Assembly (NCBI GenBank): GCA_900761995.1
Contig: CAAFEY010000184.1
Span: 5,830 to 69,829, forward strand
DNA length: 64,000 nucleotides
Direction: 5' to 3'
Source: an uncultured Collinsella sp.
GTDB lineage: Bacteria > Actinomycetota > Coriobacteriia > Coriobacteriales > Coriobacteriaceae
Shown: positions 49,986-57,677 of the stretch, piece by piece
How positions within the stretch are numbered: position 1 is the stretch's first letter
Layout: the number at the start of each line of letters is the position of its first letter
Notes under the pieces: model-generated
Database searches by the model: none
What the model was told of the DNA's origin: nothing
Seen by the model: the letters and a program-made list of their open reading frames with translations, nothing else
Translations under genes and position numbers: made by a program

Positions 49986-50864
49986 ATGATTTTAGACACC
50001 ACGGCACCCGCAGAGGAGCTTCAAGACAAGCTATCGGCGCTCGAACAGCTGCTTTTGGCATACGGACGCGTGGCTATCGGGTTTTCCGGCGGCGTTGACA
50101 GCAGCTTTTTGGCCGCCGTATGCGCCCGCATCATGCCTACCAATACCCTCCTCGTCCATCTCACCACGCCGCTCATCGGCACGCCCGAGCAGGCTTCGTT
50201 TGAGCAGTCTGTTGATGGGCAGGCCAATGAGGGGCCGCATTTTAAGCTCCCCGTGCTCAATCTTTCGGTGGATCAGTTGCGGCTCCCCCAAGTAGCCTGC
50301 AACGATGCCAATCGCTGCTACCACTGCAAGCACGCCGGCTTTACCGCCATCGTCAACCACGCCAAGTCGCTCGGCTTTCCCACCGTCATCGATGGCAGCA
50401 ATGCAAGCGATCGCGGTGACTACCGCCCCGGCACGCGTGCGGCAGAAGAGCTCGGCGTACGCTCACCCCTTATGGAGGTCGGCTTTACCAAGGACGAAGA
50501 GCGCGAGCTGCTGCGCGCATGGGGCTATCCCGTTTGGAACCTACCGGCGGGAGCATGTCTTGCCACCCGCGTCCCCACGGGCGAGGAGCTTACGCGCGAG
50601 AAAGTCGATTTAATCCGCGCCTGCGAGGATTACCTGCACGATCTTGATCTGGCACAGGTACGCGCACGCCTGGTCGGCGGCTGCATGCATATCGAGGCCG
50701 CACCCGCAGATGTTGCCAAGATTGCCACCCTCGGCGGTGCCGCCGTCGACGACAAGGGCAAGACCCCGCTGCCCGCCATTATCGAGTCCGCGCTGCGCGA
50801 GCTGGGCTGCGGCCATATCTCCCCCGAGGTCACCCCCTACATCCACGGCAACATGAACCTTTAG
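49986..50864 (+). CDS. larE: LarE-type ATP-dependent sacrificial sulfur transferase
   Basis: A 292-residue PP-loop enzyme. The family donates sulfur from its own cysteine to build the nickel-pincer nucleotide cofactor of lactate racemase-type enzymes. Seen here: the PP-loop SGGVDSS (34-40), RCYHCK (110-115), DGSNASDRGDYRPG (136-149) and Cys191 in LPAGACLATRVPTGEELT, at the position corresponding to the sacrificial cysteine of characterised LarE. ATG 49986 follows AAGGA. No larA, larB or larC is in the window, so partners must lie elsewhere or the protein acts in another thiolation. Confidence 0.9.
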   Translation: MILDTTAPAEELQDKLSALEQLLLAYGRVAIGFSGGVDSSFLAAVCARIMPTNTLLVHLTTPLIGTPEQASFEQSVDGQANEGPHFKLPVLNLSVDQLRLPQVACNDANRCYHCKHAGFTAIVNHAKSLGFPTVIDGSNASDRGDYRPGTRAAEELGVRSPLMEVGFTKDEERELLRAWGYPVWNLPAGACLATRVPTGEELTREKVDLIRACEDYLHDLDLAQVRARLVGGCMHIEAAPADVAKIATLGGAAVDDKGKTPLPAIIESALRELGCGHISPEVTPYIHGNMNL

Positions 50865-50891
50865 GTTACGCCGTTTTACAAACGGCGTAAC
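50865..50891 (+). terminator. Hairpin immediately after the larE stop
   Basis: 12-bp arms GTTACGCCGTTT / AAACGGCGTAAC with a 3-nt loop, beginning at the base after the stop. There is no T-run, so the terminator role is tentative. Confidence 0.5.
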
Positions 50892-50902
50892 TGCTCGGCG
50901 CT

Positions 50903-51008
50903 GCGCGGGCTCCGGGCACGGCAATCTGACGTTCAACTTCACGGGCGCGACCAAAAGGTCAGCGCCCGCTTGTTTCACGTCACCTTACCGCACCCGGAGC
51001 CCGCTCGC
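50903..51008 (+). repeat. Nested hairpin element after larE
   Basis: Outer arms 50903-50931 and 50978-51008 are about 30 bp with a two-base bulge and several mismatches. The 46-nt loop holds an inner hairpin GGGCGC-GACC-aaaa-GGTC-GCGCCC type. It starts 38 nt after the larE stop. Confidence 0.75.
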
Positions 51009-51041
51009 TCGCATATGCTCAACCTGGACTGCGTTAACTGA

Positions 51042-51074
51042 CCTGTCAATAAGGGACAGGTTTATTTTGGCAGG
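51042..51074. repeat. GGGACAG-centred REP-like palindrome
   Basis: Arms CCTGTCAATAA / TTATTTTGGCAGG are imperfect; the right half (AGGGACAGGTTTATTTTGGC on) is almost identical to 45658-45680. The REP, the nested hairpin and two terminator-like stems fill the 307-bp gap 50865-51171. Confidence 0.75.
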
Positions 51075-51096
51075 TTTTATCTGGGGAAACGCAAAT

Positions 51097-51131
51097 AGGG
51101 CCGTGACACCCATACGGCGTCGCGGCCCTTT
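51097..51131 (-). terminator. Terminator of the PTS/transketolase operon
   Basis: A stem AGGGCCG..GAC.CC on the minus strand (51097-51110 with 51117-51130), 40 nt after the EIIA stop, followed by TATTTG. Confidence 0.65.
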
Positions 51132-51171
51132 TCCTTGGAGAAGGATCAATTGATTGAACGGGATGACCGTT

Positions 51172-51624
51172 CTAGTCTTCGAGTCCGCTATTGATGAGCT
51201 CCGCAATCTCAACGGGATCGGTGCTCGCGCGCACCTTGTCACGGAAGCCGGCGTCCATCAGCATCACGGCAGCCTTGGAGAGCAGACGCAGGTGCGTAGT
51301 TCCGGCCTCGCCGGCGGGCACGTACAGCGCGAGCGCAACATCGACGGGCACCCCATCGAAGCTCGGCCATTCAACGGGTTCGGTCAGTTTAAGCACGGCA
51401 ACGCCCGGCGTGTGGATCGCGTCGCTTTTGGCATGCGGAACGGCAAAACCGGCGACAAGGCCGGTTTCGGCCTCGTTCTCGCGAGCAATGAAGGCGGCCT
51501 CTACGGCAGATGCGTCATCGGCAAAGCCGAGCTCGATGGCCTGCTCGGACAAATAATGCAGGGCGTCCTCGCGCGAGGCGGCGGTATACCCGATTGTCAC
51601 TTGGTTGGCAGATACAAATCCCAT
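51172..51624 (-). CDS. PTS fructose-family EIIA component
   Basis: A 150-residue cytoplasmic phosphocarrier of the PTS EIIA-2 (fructose/mannitol) type, passing phosphate from HPr to EIIB. The phosphorylated histidine is His64 in VAGFAVPHAKSDAI; GTTHLRLLSKAAVMLMD is the usual downstream block. ATG 51624 follows AAGGAAGG. It is the last gene of the operon, 11 nt after the transketolase C-terminal subunit and 4.2 kb from the EIIBC gene it must serve. That separation is unusual but the operon is continuous. Confidence 0.92.
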   Translation of the reverse strand: MGFVSANQVTIGYTAASREDALHYLSEQAIELGFADDASAVEAAFIARENEAETGLVAGFAVPHAKSDAIHTPGVAVLKLTEPVEWPSFDGVPVDVALALYVPAGEAGTTHLRLLSKAAVMLMDAGFRDKVRASTDPVEIAELINSGLED

Positions 51625-51635
51625 GGAAACCTTCC

Positions 51636-52574
51636 TTACAACACGGACCTGACCGCAGCTTCGATGCCGTCGGCGTCCAAACCGTACTTGTGCAGCAAAT
51701 CGACCGCAGGGCCGGACTCGCCATACACATCGCGCACGCCGACGCGACGCATCGGCACCGGATGCTGCTCCGCGAGCACCGAGGCCACGGCCTCGCCAAG
51801 ACCACCGATAATCGAATGCTCCTCGGCAGTGACCACACGACCAGTCTTCTTGGCGCTGGCAACCACCAGGCGCTCATCAAGCGGCTTGATCGTGTGCATA
51901 TTGATGACCTCGGCATCGATACCATCGGCAGCGAGCGCCTCGGCAGCCTCAAGCGCCTCAGCGACCATAAGGCCACAAGCGATGATGGTCACATCGGACC
52001 CCTCGCGCACGACCACGCCGCGACCAATCTTGAACTCATAGTCCTCGCAGTCGTTGATGACCGGTGTTGCCAGGCGTCCGAAACGCATGTAGACCGGCCC
52101 CTCAAACTCATAGGCGGCGCGCACGCATGCGCGAGCCTCGATGTCATCGGCGGGAACAATCACCGTCATACCCGGGATCGTGCGCATGAGCGCGATGTCC
52201 TCGCAGCACTGATGCGTGGCACCGTCTTCACCGACCGATATGCCCGCATGCGTGGCACCGATTTTGACGTTGAGGTGCGGATAGCCGATGGAATTACGCA
52301 CTTGCTCGTACGCGCGGCCGGCAGCGAACATGGCAAAGGTGCTCGCAAAGGCGACGTGACCCGTGGTCGCGATGCCGGCGGCAAGACCCATCAGGTTGCT
52401 CTCGGCGATGCCGGCGTCGTAGAAGCGCTCAGGGTGCGCGGCCTTAAACTTACCGGTCTGCGTGGCAGCGGCCAGGTCGGCATCGAGAACCACAAAGTCA
52501 TCGCGCTCATTGCCCAGCTCGACGAGTGCCTCGCCATAGCTAACGCGCGTGGCGACTTTTTTGACGTCTGCCAT
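51636..52574 (-). CDS. Transketolase C-terminal subunit
   Basis: A 312-residue protein matching the pyrimidine-binding and C-terminal domains of transketolase. It pairs with the 276-residue N-terminal subunit to form the thiamine-diphosphate enzyme that moves two-carbon units between ketoses and aldoses. Blocks seen: SYGEALVELGNERDDFVVLDADLAAATQTGKF, AESNLMGLAAGIATTGHVAFASTFAMFAAGRAYEQVRNSI (catalytic Glu region AESN), GATHAGISVGEDGATHQCCEDIALMR and TAEEHSIIGGLGEAVA. The ATG overlaps the stop of the N-terminal gene as TAATG, so the subunits are made together. Confidence 0.94.
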   Translation of the reverse strand: MADVKKVATRVSYGEALVELGNERDDFVVLDADLAAATQTGKFKAAHPERFYDAGIAESNLMGLAAGIATTGHVAFASTFAMFAAGRAYEQVRNSIGYPHLNVKIGATHAGISVGEDGATHQCCEDIALMRTIPGMTVIVPADDIEARACVRAAYEFEGPVYMRFGRLATPVINDCEDYEFKIGRGVVVREGSDVTIIACGLMVAEALEAAEALAADGIDAEVINMHTIKPLDERLVVASAKKTGRVVTAEEHSIIGGLGEAVASVLAEQHPVPMRRVGVRDVYGESGPAVDLLHKYGLDADGIEAAVRSVL

Positions 52575-53404
52575 TAGAGCTCCTTCCCTGCTGCTGCGAG
52601 CTCGGCCATGGCCTGCTCAAACTGTTCATCGTTGGGCGCCTTGCCGTGCCAGCCCACCTGGTTTTCCATAAAGGAGACGCCTTTGCCCTTCACCGTCTCG
52701 GCGATAATGGCCACGGGCGAGGCGCTCACTTTGCGAGCCTCGGCAAAGGCGGCGGCAATCTGCGCCATGTCGTTACCGTCGGCGAGCTCGATCACATGCC
52801 ACTTAAAAGCGCGGAACTTGTCGGCAAGTGGCATAGCCGAGTTAACTTCGTCGATACTGCCGTCAATTTGCAGGCCATTATGATCGACGATAGCGACGAG
52901 GTTATCCAGGTCGTGGTTGCCGGCGAACATGGCCGCCTCCCACACCTGGCCCTCCTCGCACTCGCCGTCGCCCAACAGCGTGTAGACGCGGTAGCTGTCA
53001 CCCCAGTGCTTTGCGGCGAGCGCCATTCCAACCGCAGCAGAGATGCCCTGACCGAGCGATCCGGTGGACATATCAACACCCGGGGCATCGTTCATGTTGG
53101 GATGGCCCTGCAGTCGGCTGCCAATATGACGGAGCGTCTCGAGCTCTTCGACGGGAAAATAGCCGCGATTTGCCAACACCGAATACAGGCCCGGCGCCGC
53201 GTGACCCTTGGAGAGCACAAAGCGATCGCGATCGGCCTTGTGAGGGTCGGCAGGATCGATATTCATTTCCTCAAAGTACAGATACGTCATGATGTCGGCA
53301 GCACCGAGCGATCCACCCGGGTGTCCCGACTTGGCCGCGTGAACCGCAGTCACGACACCCTTCCTGACCTCATTGGCGACCTTCGCCAGCTCCTGGTTGG
53401 TCAT
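52574..53404 (-). CDS. Transketolase N-terminal subunit
   Basis: A 276-residue thiamine-diphosphate-binding subunit. The motif HAAKSGHPGGSLGAADIMTYLYF and the cofactor motif GDGECEEGQVWEAAMFAGNHDLDNLVAIVDHN (GDG ... N) are intact, as is SKGHAAPGLYSVLANRGYF. ATG 53404 has GAGGA 6 nt upstream; the longer frame has no ribosome site. Split transketolases of this kind are common in anaerobes and actinobacteria. Gene order transaldolase, N subunit, C subunit points to a non-oxidative pentose-phosphate module dedicated to the PTS sugar. Confidence 0.94.
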   Translation of the reverse strand: MTNQELAKVANEVRKGVVTAVHAAKSGHPGGSLGAADIMTYLYFEEMNIDPADPHKADRDRFVLSKGHAAPGLYSVLANRGYFPVEELETLRHIGSRLQGHPNMNDAPGVDMSTGSLGQGISAAVGMALAAKHWGDSYRVYTLLGDGECEEGQVWEAAMFAGNHDLDNLVAIVDHNGLQIDGSIDEVNSAMPLADKFRAFKWHVIELADGNDMAQIAAAFAEARKVSASPVAIIAETVKGKGVSFMENQVGWHGKAPNDEQFEQAMAELAAAGKEL

Positions 53405-53427
53405 ACGAATTCCTCTCTTGAGAACAA

Positions 53428-53456
53428 CCCCGGCACCGGATGACGCGATGCCGGGG
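53428..53456 (-). promoter_or_regulatory. Intercistronic hairpin between transaldolase and transketolase genes
   Basis: 8-bp arms CCCCGGCA / TGCCGGGG with a 13-nt loop in the 63-nt gap; no T-run. Probably an mRNA stability or processing site. Confidence 0.5.
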
Positions 53457-53467
53457 CAATCCACTCG

Positions 53468-54151
53468 TTAAGCCTGAGCGACGACCTTTTTCCAGTCAGC
53501 CTCGAACGAGGCAAGGCCCTGGTCGGTCAGCGGGTGATGCAGGCATTTCTTAAGAGCGGCCATGGGGACGGTCGCGATATCGGCACCGAGCAGCGCCGCC
53601 TGGGTCACGTGATTGGGCGTGCGGACAGATGCGGTGATGATCTCGACGGTGTCGTCGACGTTCTTGCCAGTCCAGTCATAGTTCTTGATGCAGGTCACAA
53701 CGTTGTCGAGCTGCGAGATACCGTCCTCGGCGATGTCGTCGAAGCGTCCCACAAACGGGCTGATGTAGCGGGCACCGGCGTTGGCGGCCATGAGGGCCTG
53801 CGTCGGCGAGAAGACAAGCGTCATGTTGACGCGCACGCCTGCATCGGCCAGCGCGCGGCAGGCGGCGAGGCCGGCCTCGCACACGGGAAGCTTAACCACG
53901 ATGTTGGGAGCCAGAGCGGCAAGGCGCTTGCCCTCCTCGATCATGCCCTCGGCAGTGGTCGCGGTGGACTCGGCGGACACGGGCAGGCCCTCGCAAAGCT
54001 CGGCGATCTTGAGCATGTGGGGTTCAAAGTCTGCAAGCTTGCCGCCGGTCTTGGCGTACAGGGACGGGTTGGTGGTTACGCCGGCAAGGCAGCCCCAGCT
54101 CTTGGCCTCGGCGATCTCGTCAAGGTTGGCGGTATCGATAAAGAACTTCAT
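53468..54151 (-). CDS. Transaldolase / fructose-6-phosphate aldolase-like protein
   Basis: A 227-residue protein of the short transaldolase family (TalC/FSA size, against about 320 for TalB). The Schiff-base lysine is Lys87 in NIVVKLPV. Family blocks MKFFIDTANLDEI, GVTTNPSL, NMTLVFSPTQALMAANAGARYISPFVGR and GADIATVPMAALKKCLHHPLTDQGLASF are complete. Short members can be true transaldolases or fructose-6-phosphate aldolases; adjacency to transketolase favours transaldolase. ATG follows AAGGAG at 8 nt. A nested hairpin lies 61 nt upstream of the start, after the GatZ-like gene. Confidence 0.93.
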   Translation of the reverse strand: MKFFIDTANLDEIAEAKSWGCLAGVTTNPSLYAKTGGKLADFEPHMLKIAELCEGLPVSAESTATTAEGMIEEGKRLAALAPNIVVKLPVCEAGLAACRALADAGVRVNMTLVFSPTQALMAANAGARYISPFVGRFDDIAEDGISQLDNVVTCIKNYDWTGKNVDDTVEIITASVRTPNHVTQAALLGADIATVPMAALKKCLHHPLTDQGLASFEADWKKVVAQA

Positions 54152-54212
54152 GGTGCAAACTCCTTCAAATGAATTGCTAGTAATCCTAAGGACAGCGGCC
54201 CAATCGTCGGTC

Positions 54213-54338
54213 AGTCCAACGTCAGCGAGCGGGCAGCTGCCGTGGCAAGGTGGTGCGAAAGAGGAGCGAAGCGTACTTTGGTACGCGAGCGACGGCTTGA
54301 GCGCCAGATTGCCCGGCAGATGCCCGCGCAGCGTCGAC
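54213..54338 (+). repeat. Nested hairpin element, family 2 copy 1
   Basis: Imperfect outer arms (about 54213-54248 and 54309-54338) surround a core that reads GAAAGAGGAGCG, GCGTAC-tttg-GTACGC, AGCGACGG, TTGA. The same core, with unrelated arms, occurs at 63780-63824. It begins 32 nt after the GatZ-like stop on the minus strand, between two cistrons of the operon. Confidence 0.85.
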
Positions 54339-54370
54339 CGGTCCGGCGTTTGTCAAAACGCCGGAACTAC

Positions 54371-55645
54371 CTAGTCCTCGAGAGCCTTCTCGATGCGGCT
54401 CGTGACGCCCTTGAGGTTAAGACCGACGACGTACTGCTTGATCGGGCGCTTGATGTGCTCAATCACAAAGCGCTTGCCGTCGATGTCCTGGGCAGCGAGG
54501 TTGCGATAGAGCTTCTCGACCTGCTCCTTGACCTCGGGATCGTTAAAGGCGTAGTGGCCGGAGACATCCAGAATCTTCAGGCTGAGCTCGTCGTCGGCCA
54601 GAATGTCGTCAACCTGCAGGTTAACGTCGTCGCCGGTCATCCACTTGCGCCAACGCTCGGTCTTGATAGCCTTGACCAGCAGCGTGTGATACAGGTCGGA
54701 GGGATCGTCGCACAGGCCGTTGTCGACCAGAATCTGCTCGGTAGCGCAGAGCTTGAGGTAGGCGCGGGTCTCCTCGGTGCCGTACTGAGGGGCGACATTG
54801 GAGGCCGTCACGTGAGCCGGGATGTGCTCGAGCAGCGTTGCGTCATCCAGATAGTCGGCGTTGTGCTCCTTCAGGCCCACGCCGTAGCGTTTTGCCATGT
54901 CGGCGAGCTCGCGGGCGTTCTTAAAGTTGTAATGGCCGACCTGCTCGGTCCAACGGGTAAGCGTGCCGGTCTGACCGACGATAAAGGTGGGCATGGGGCA
55001 GCCGCGCTTCTCGAGCTCGGGCTGCAGCTGAGAAATGAACTCCTCGTACTTATCGGTAGAGGTCAAGCCGCCATTGGTCTCCTCGGTACCGACCTCATAG
55101 GCGACCTCGGGCAGGTTATGCTCGCGACGATACTGCTCAAGGTAGTCGATAAGATCGATCGTGCGGCGAAGAACCACGTCGAGCGGAATAACCTTGCCGA
55201 TCTGATAGGGGTCCTTGGTGGGGTCGACCATCAGCAGGTCAAAGCCTGCCTCCATGTCGGCAACGAAGGACTTGCGGGCGAGCTCCATGGCCTCGTCCTC
55301 GGGCAGGTGGGCGTTACGCTCCTCGTCGCGCTGCCACGGACCGCCGTGATCGCGGCACAGGTAGTACGGGCCGGTGTAACCCACCTCGTCGGCAACCTTC
55401 TTGATGTCGGCGGCAAAGCGCGTCTGGTCCCAACCGTTGACGTAGCCGGCACCCATCTCGTCCATATCGACCTGGTTGCGGCTGGCGATAAACATGGGCG
55501 GGAAATCCTCGTCCTTGGCAAGCTCGAACACGGCCTGAATCAGGTTGGGGCTCATGGGGCCAATGCCGACCATGGTTGCGTGATCGCCGCTATCCTGCAG
55601 CTTGAGCATGCCCTGAACGGCCTGGCGGATGGTGAGGTTGGACAT
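54371..55645 (-). CDS. GatZ/KbaZ-like tagatose-bisphosphate aldolase subunit family protein
   Basis: A 424-residue protein of the family PF08013, known as the non-catalytic partner of the class II tagatose-1,6-bisphosphate aldolases GatY/KbaY. The family is recognised from the overall layout: MVGIGPMSPNLIQAVFELAKDEDFPPMFIASRNQVD, YYLCRDHGGPW, DLLMVDPTKDP, YEVGTEETNGG, VGQTGTLTRW, GLKEHNADYL and AEQILVDNGLCDDPSDLYHTLL. ATG 55645 is behind GGAGAAGGAG. No GatY-type catalytic gene accompanies it, so it may have its own activity on a sugar phosphate. It lies second in the operon after EIIBC. Confidence 0.82.
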   Translation of the reverse strand: MSNLTIRQAVQGMLKLQDSGDHATMVGIGPMSPNLIQAVFELAKDEDFPPMFIASRNQVDMDEMGAGYVNGWDQTRFAADIKKVADEVGYTGPYYLCRDHGGPWQRDEERNAHLPEDEAMELARKSFVADMEAGFDLLMVDPTKDPYQIGKVIPLDVVLRRTIDLIDYLEQYRREHNLPEVAYEVGTEETNGGLTSTDKYEEFISQLQPELEKRGCPMPTFIVGQTGTLTRWTEQVGHYNFKNARELADMAKRYGVGLKEHNADYLDDATLLEHIPAHVTASNVAPQYGTEETRAYLKLCATEQILVDNGLCDDPSDLYHTLLVKAIKTERWRKWMTGDDVNLQVDDILADDELSLKILDVSGHYAFNDPEVKEQVEKLYRNLAAQDIDGKRFVIEHIKRPIKQYVVGLNLKGVTSRIEKALED

Positions 55646-55714
55646 TTTGTTCTCCTTCTCCAGAGGATTTTTGACAAAAGTTCCCTGGGACCCAGATGTG
55701 GGCCCTATCAGTAC

Positions 55715-55775
55715 GGATGGATTTTGTTGTGTAGGGGCGGTTGTGCGGAGTCAAATCCATCCCTCCGCACAACCG
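55715..55775 (-). promoter_or_regulatory. Intercistronic pseudoknot-like RNA between EIIBC and the GatZ-like gene
   Basis: On the minus strand a perfect 13-bp stem (55763-55775 with 55738-55750) begins 14 nt after the EIIBC stop. Its loop contains GGATGGATTT (55753-55762), which is exactly complementary to AAATCCATCC at 55715-55724, 13 nt downstream of the stem. This gives an H-type pseudoknot or a switch. Confidence 0.65.
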
Positions 55776-55789
55776 GAGTCCTTAAAGGT

Positions 55790-57262
55790 TTACTTGGCCT
55801 GCTTATCGAGCGTGGGCTTCATGGCAATCAGGATTGCAGCGGCGACCACGGAGCCAATCACGATGTCCAGGCAGAACAGCGCGACGTTGTTGGTGGCAAG
55901 GGCGACGATAAAGCCACCGTGTGGGACGTAGCAGTCGATACTCTGGAAGGCGGCGAGTGCCGCACCCACGGCAGAGCCGATGCAGATGCCGGGCAGGGTG
56001 TGGCCAAGGTCCTTGACCGCGAAGGGGATAGCGCCCTCGGTGATGCCGATGCAGCCCATGAACAGTGCGGAGATACCCATCTGGCGATCGGCGTCATCGA
56101 ACTTGTTCTTGGCAATGAGCGCTGCAAGACCGCAGGCAATCGGGGGAATGGCGACGGCGACGCGGAACATACCGTTAGGGCCGTAGATGCCGGAGGCCAT
56201 GATGGCCATAGTAAAGGTCGAAGCGGTCTTGTTGATGGGGCCACCCATATCGAAGGCGGTCATAACACCAATGACCAGGCCCAGGACGACGGCGGAGCCG
56301 CCCTGCAGGCTACCGAGCACGCTGGTGAGCCAATCCATCACAAAGCCAAGCGGCGTGGCCAGGATGTAGATGTAGGCCATGCCCAGGACGAGCGAGGTCA
56401 GAATCGGGATGATCAGGATCGGCATGATGGTCTGGATGGTGTTGTTGACCTTCCAGGTCTTCATCCAGCGGACAAAGTAACCGCAGATGACAGCCATGAT
56501 CATGGCGCCCAAGAAGCCAGTCGAAACGCTGTTGCCGCTCGGGGTGACGACGGCGTTGTTGACCAAGTAGCCCAGGACAAAACCGGGGGCGAGCGCGGGC
56601 TTGCCGGCCATCGAGTAGGCGATGTATGCCGCAAGCACCGGAATCATCATGGAAATACCGGCCATGCCGATGGTATTAAGGCTCACCATCAACGGGTTGG
56701 TGACCTCCATACCGCTAGCACCAGCAGTACCGGATGCCAACGAGAAGGCGAGGAACACGCCACCGATAACGACAATGGGGATAAAATAGGAAACGCCGGT
56801 ATTGAATGCATTGAGCAGCGTCTTGCCAGGATCGGCAAAGATAGACTGCTTGGACGCCGGTGTCGGGGCCTGCGGGGCAGCGGAGACGGCCTTCTTCTCT
56901 GCCTTGGCCTCGGCCTTGGGCGCGTCAACGGCGCCACCCGTCGCCTTGATAATCTCAACAGCCTGGTCGATGATCTTGACCGGATCGGCGATCACGTCGG
57001 AAGTACCGACCTTGAGGAACTTGCCCTCGGCCATCTTCTGCTCAAAACGGTCCTCGTTCTCGACACCCACGTCGACGGACTCCAGGACTAGGTCGGCGGA
57101 GTCCACGTCTTCCTGCGTGAGCTCATTCTCGATACCCAGGCCACCCTGAGCCTCGACCTTGCACTCGATGCCACGGGCGGCGCATTCATCCTGAATCGCC
57201 TTCTGGGCCATATACGTGTGGGCGATACCCACGGTACAGGCGGCAACGCCTACGATCTTCAT
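55790..57262 (-). CDS. PTS fructose-family EIIBC permease
   Basis: A 490-residue sugar transporter-phosphotransferase. EIIB is residues 1-100 with the phosphocysteine Cys9 in VGVAACTVGIAHTYMA. An Ala/Lys/Pro linker (about 108-135) leads to EIIC (about 140-490), which has about nine membrane segments and the motifs FDMGGPINKTAS and CIGITEGAIPFAVKD. ATG 57262 follows GAGGGA. As first gene of the operon it defines the substrate: a ketose or polyol taken up as its phosphate. The companion EIIA is at the operon end. Divergent from a LacI regulator whose operators lie between them. Confidence 0.94.
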   Translation of the reverse strand: MKIVGVAACTVGIAHTYMAQKAIQDECAARGIECKVEAQGGLGIENELTQEDVDSADLVLESVDVGVENEDRFEQKMAEGKFLKVGTSDVIADPVKIIDQAVEIIKATGGAVDAPKAEAKAEKKAVSAAPQAPTPASKQSIFADPGKTLLNAFNTGVSYFIPIVVIGGVFLAFSLASGTAGASGMEVTNPLMVSLNTIGMAGISMMIPVLAAYIAYSMAGKPALAPGFVLGYLVNNAVVTPSGNSVSTGFLGAMIMAVICGYFVRWMKTWKVNNTIQTIMPILIIPILTSLVLGMAYIYILATPLGFVMDWLTSVLGSLQGGSAVVLGLVIGVMTAFDMGGPINKTASTFTMAIMASGIYGPNGMFRVAVAIPPIACGLAALIAKNKFDDADRQMGISALFMGCIGITEGAIPFAVKDLGHTLPGICIGSAVGAALAAFQSIDCYVPHGGFIVALATNNVALFCLDIVIGSVVAAAILIAMKPTLDKQAK

Positions 57263-57362
57263 TGCTTCCCTCTTTTCATAGAGTTGCGTGCGCAAGACAC
57301 CGTTTGCGGAGGCCTCCGGAGCATCCCCTGCCGTTTGGACTTGCTGTCTTTTCGACAAGACC

Positions 57363-57455
57363 AATATAGGTGCTCGTTTTTCTTAATGCCAGCTTATTTC
57401 GGTAAACGCGCAGGTCAGAGCGTTGGTTATGCGATTTAGTTATGCGTTTAACCAA
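57363..57455 (-). promoter_or_regulatory. PTS operon promoter with tandem LacI-type operator half-sites
   Basis: On the minus strand CTGGCA (57387-57392), 18-nt spacer, TATATT (57363-57368). Upstream, GTTATGCG occurs twice 13 bp apart (57427-57434, 57440-57447), inside a larger inverted repeat TTGGTTA (57423-57429) / TAACCAA (57449-57455). The remaining part of the 415-bp gap up to 57677 is leader sequence of the divergent LacI gene. Confidence 0.55.
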
Positions 57456-57677
57456 AAATGAATCCTGCGATTTTACCCTCGATTTCAAAAGTCAAGAAGT
57501 ATTTGATTTTCTCGGTAGACGGCAGATACGCATGCCGGTCACAAATTTCGACCCCACCCGTATACCGCATTTGTTGCATACTCATATGAAAGGAAAAGGT
57601 CGCTCACCGAAGCGCATCCCTCACCAAGACTCAAAGTCATCATGTTGGAAAATGCTCATCTGTCGGAAGGAGTCGCT

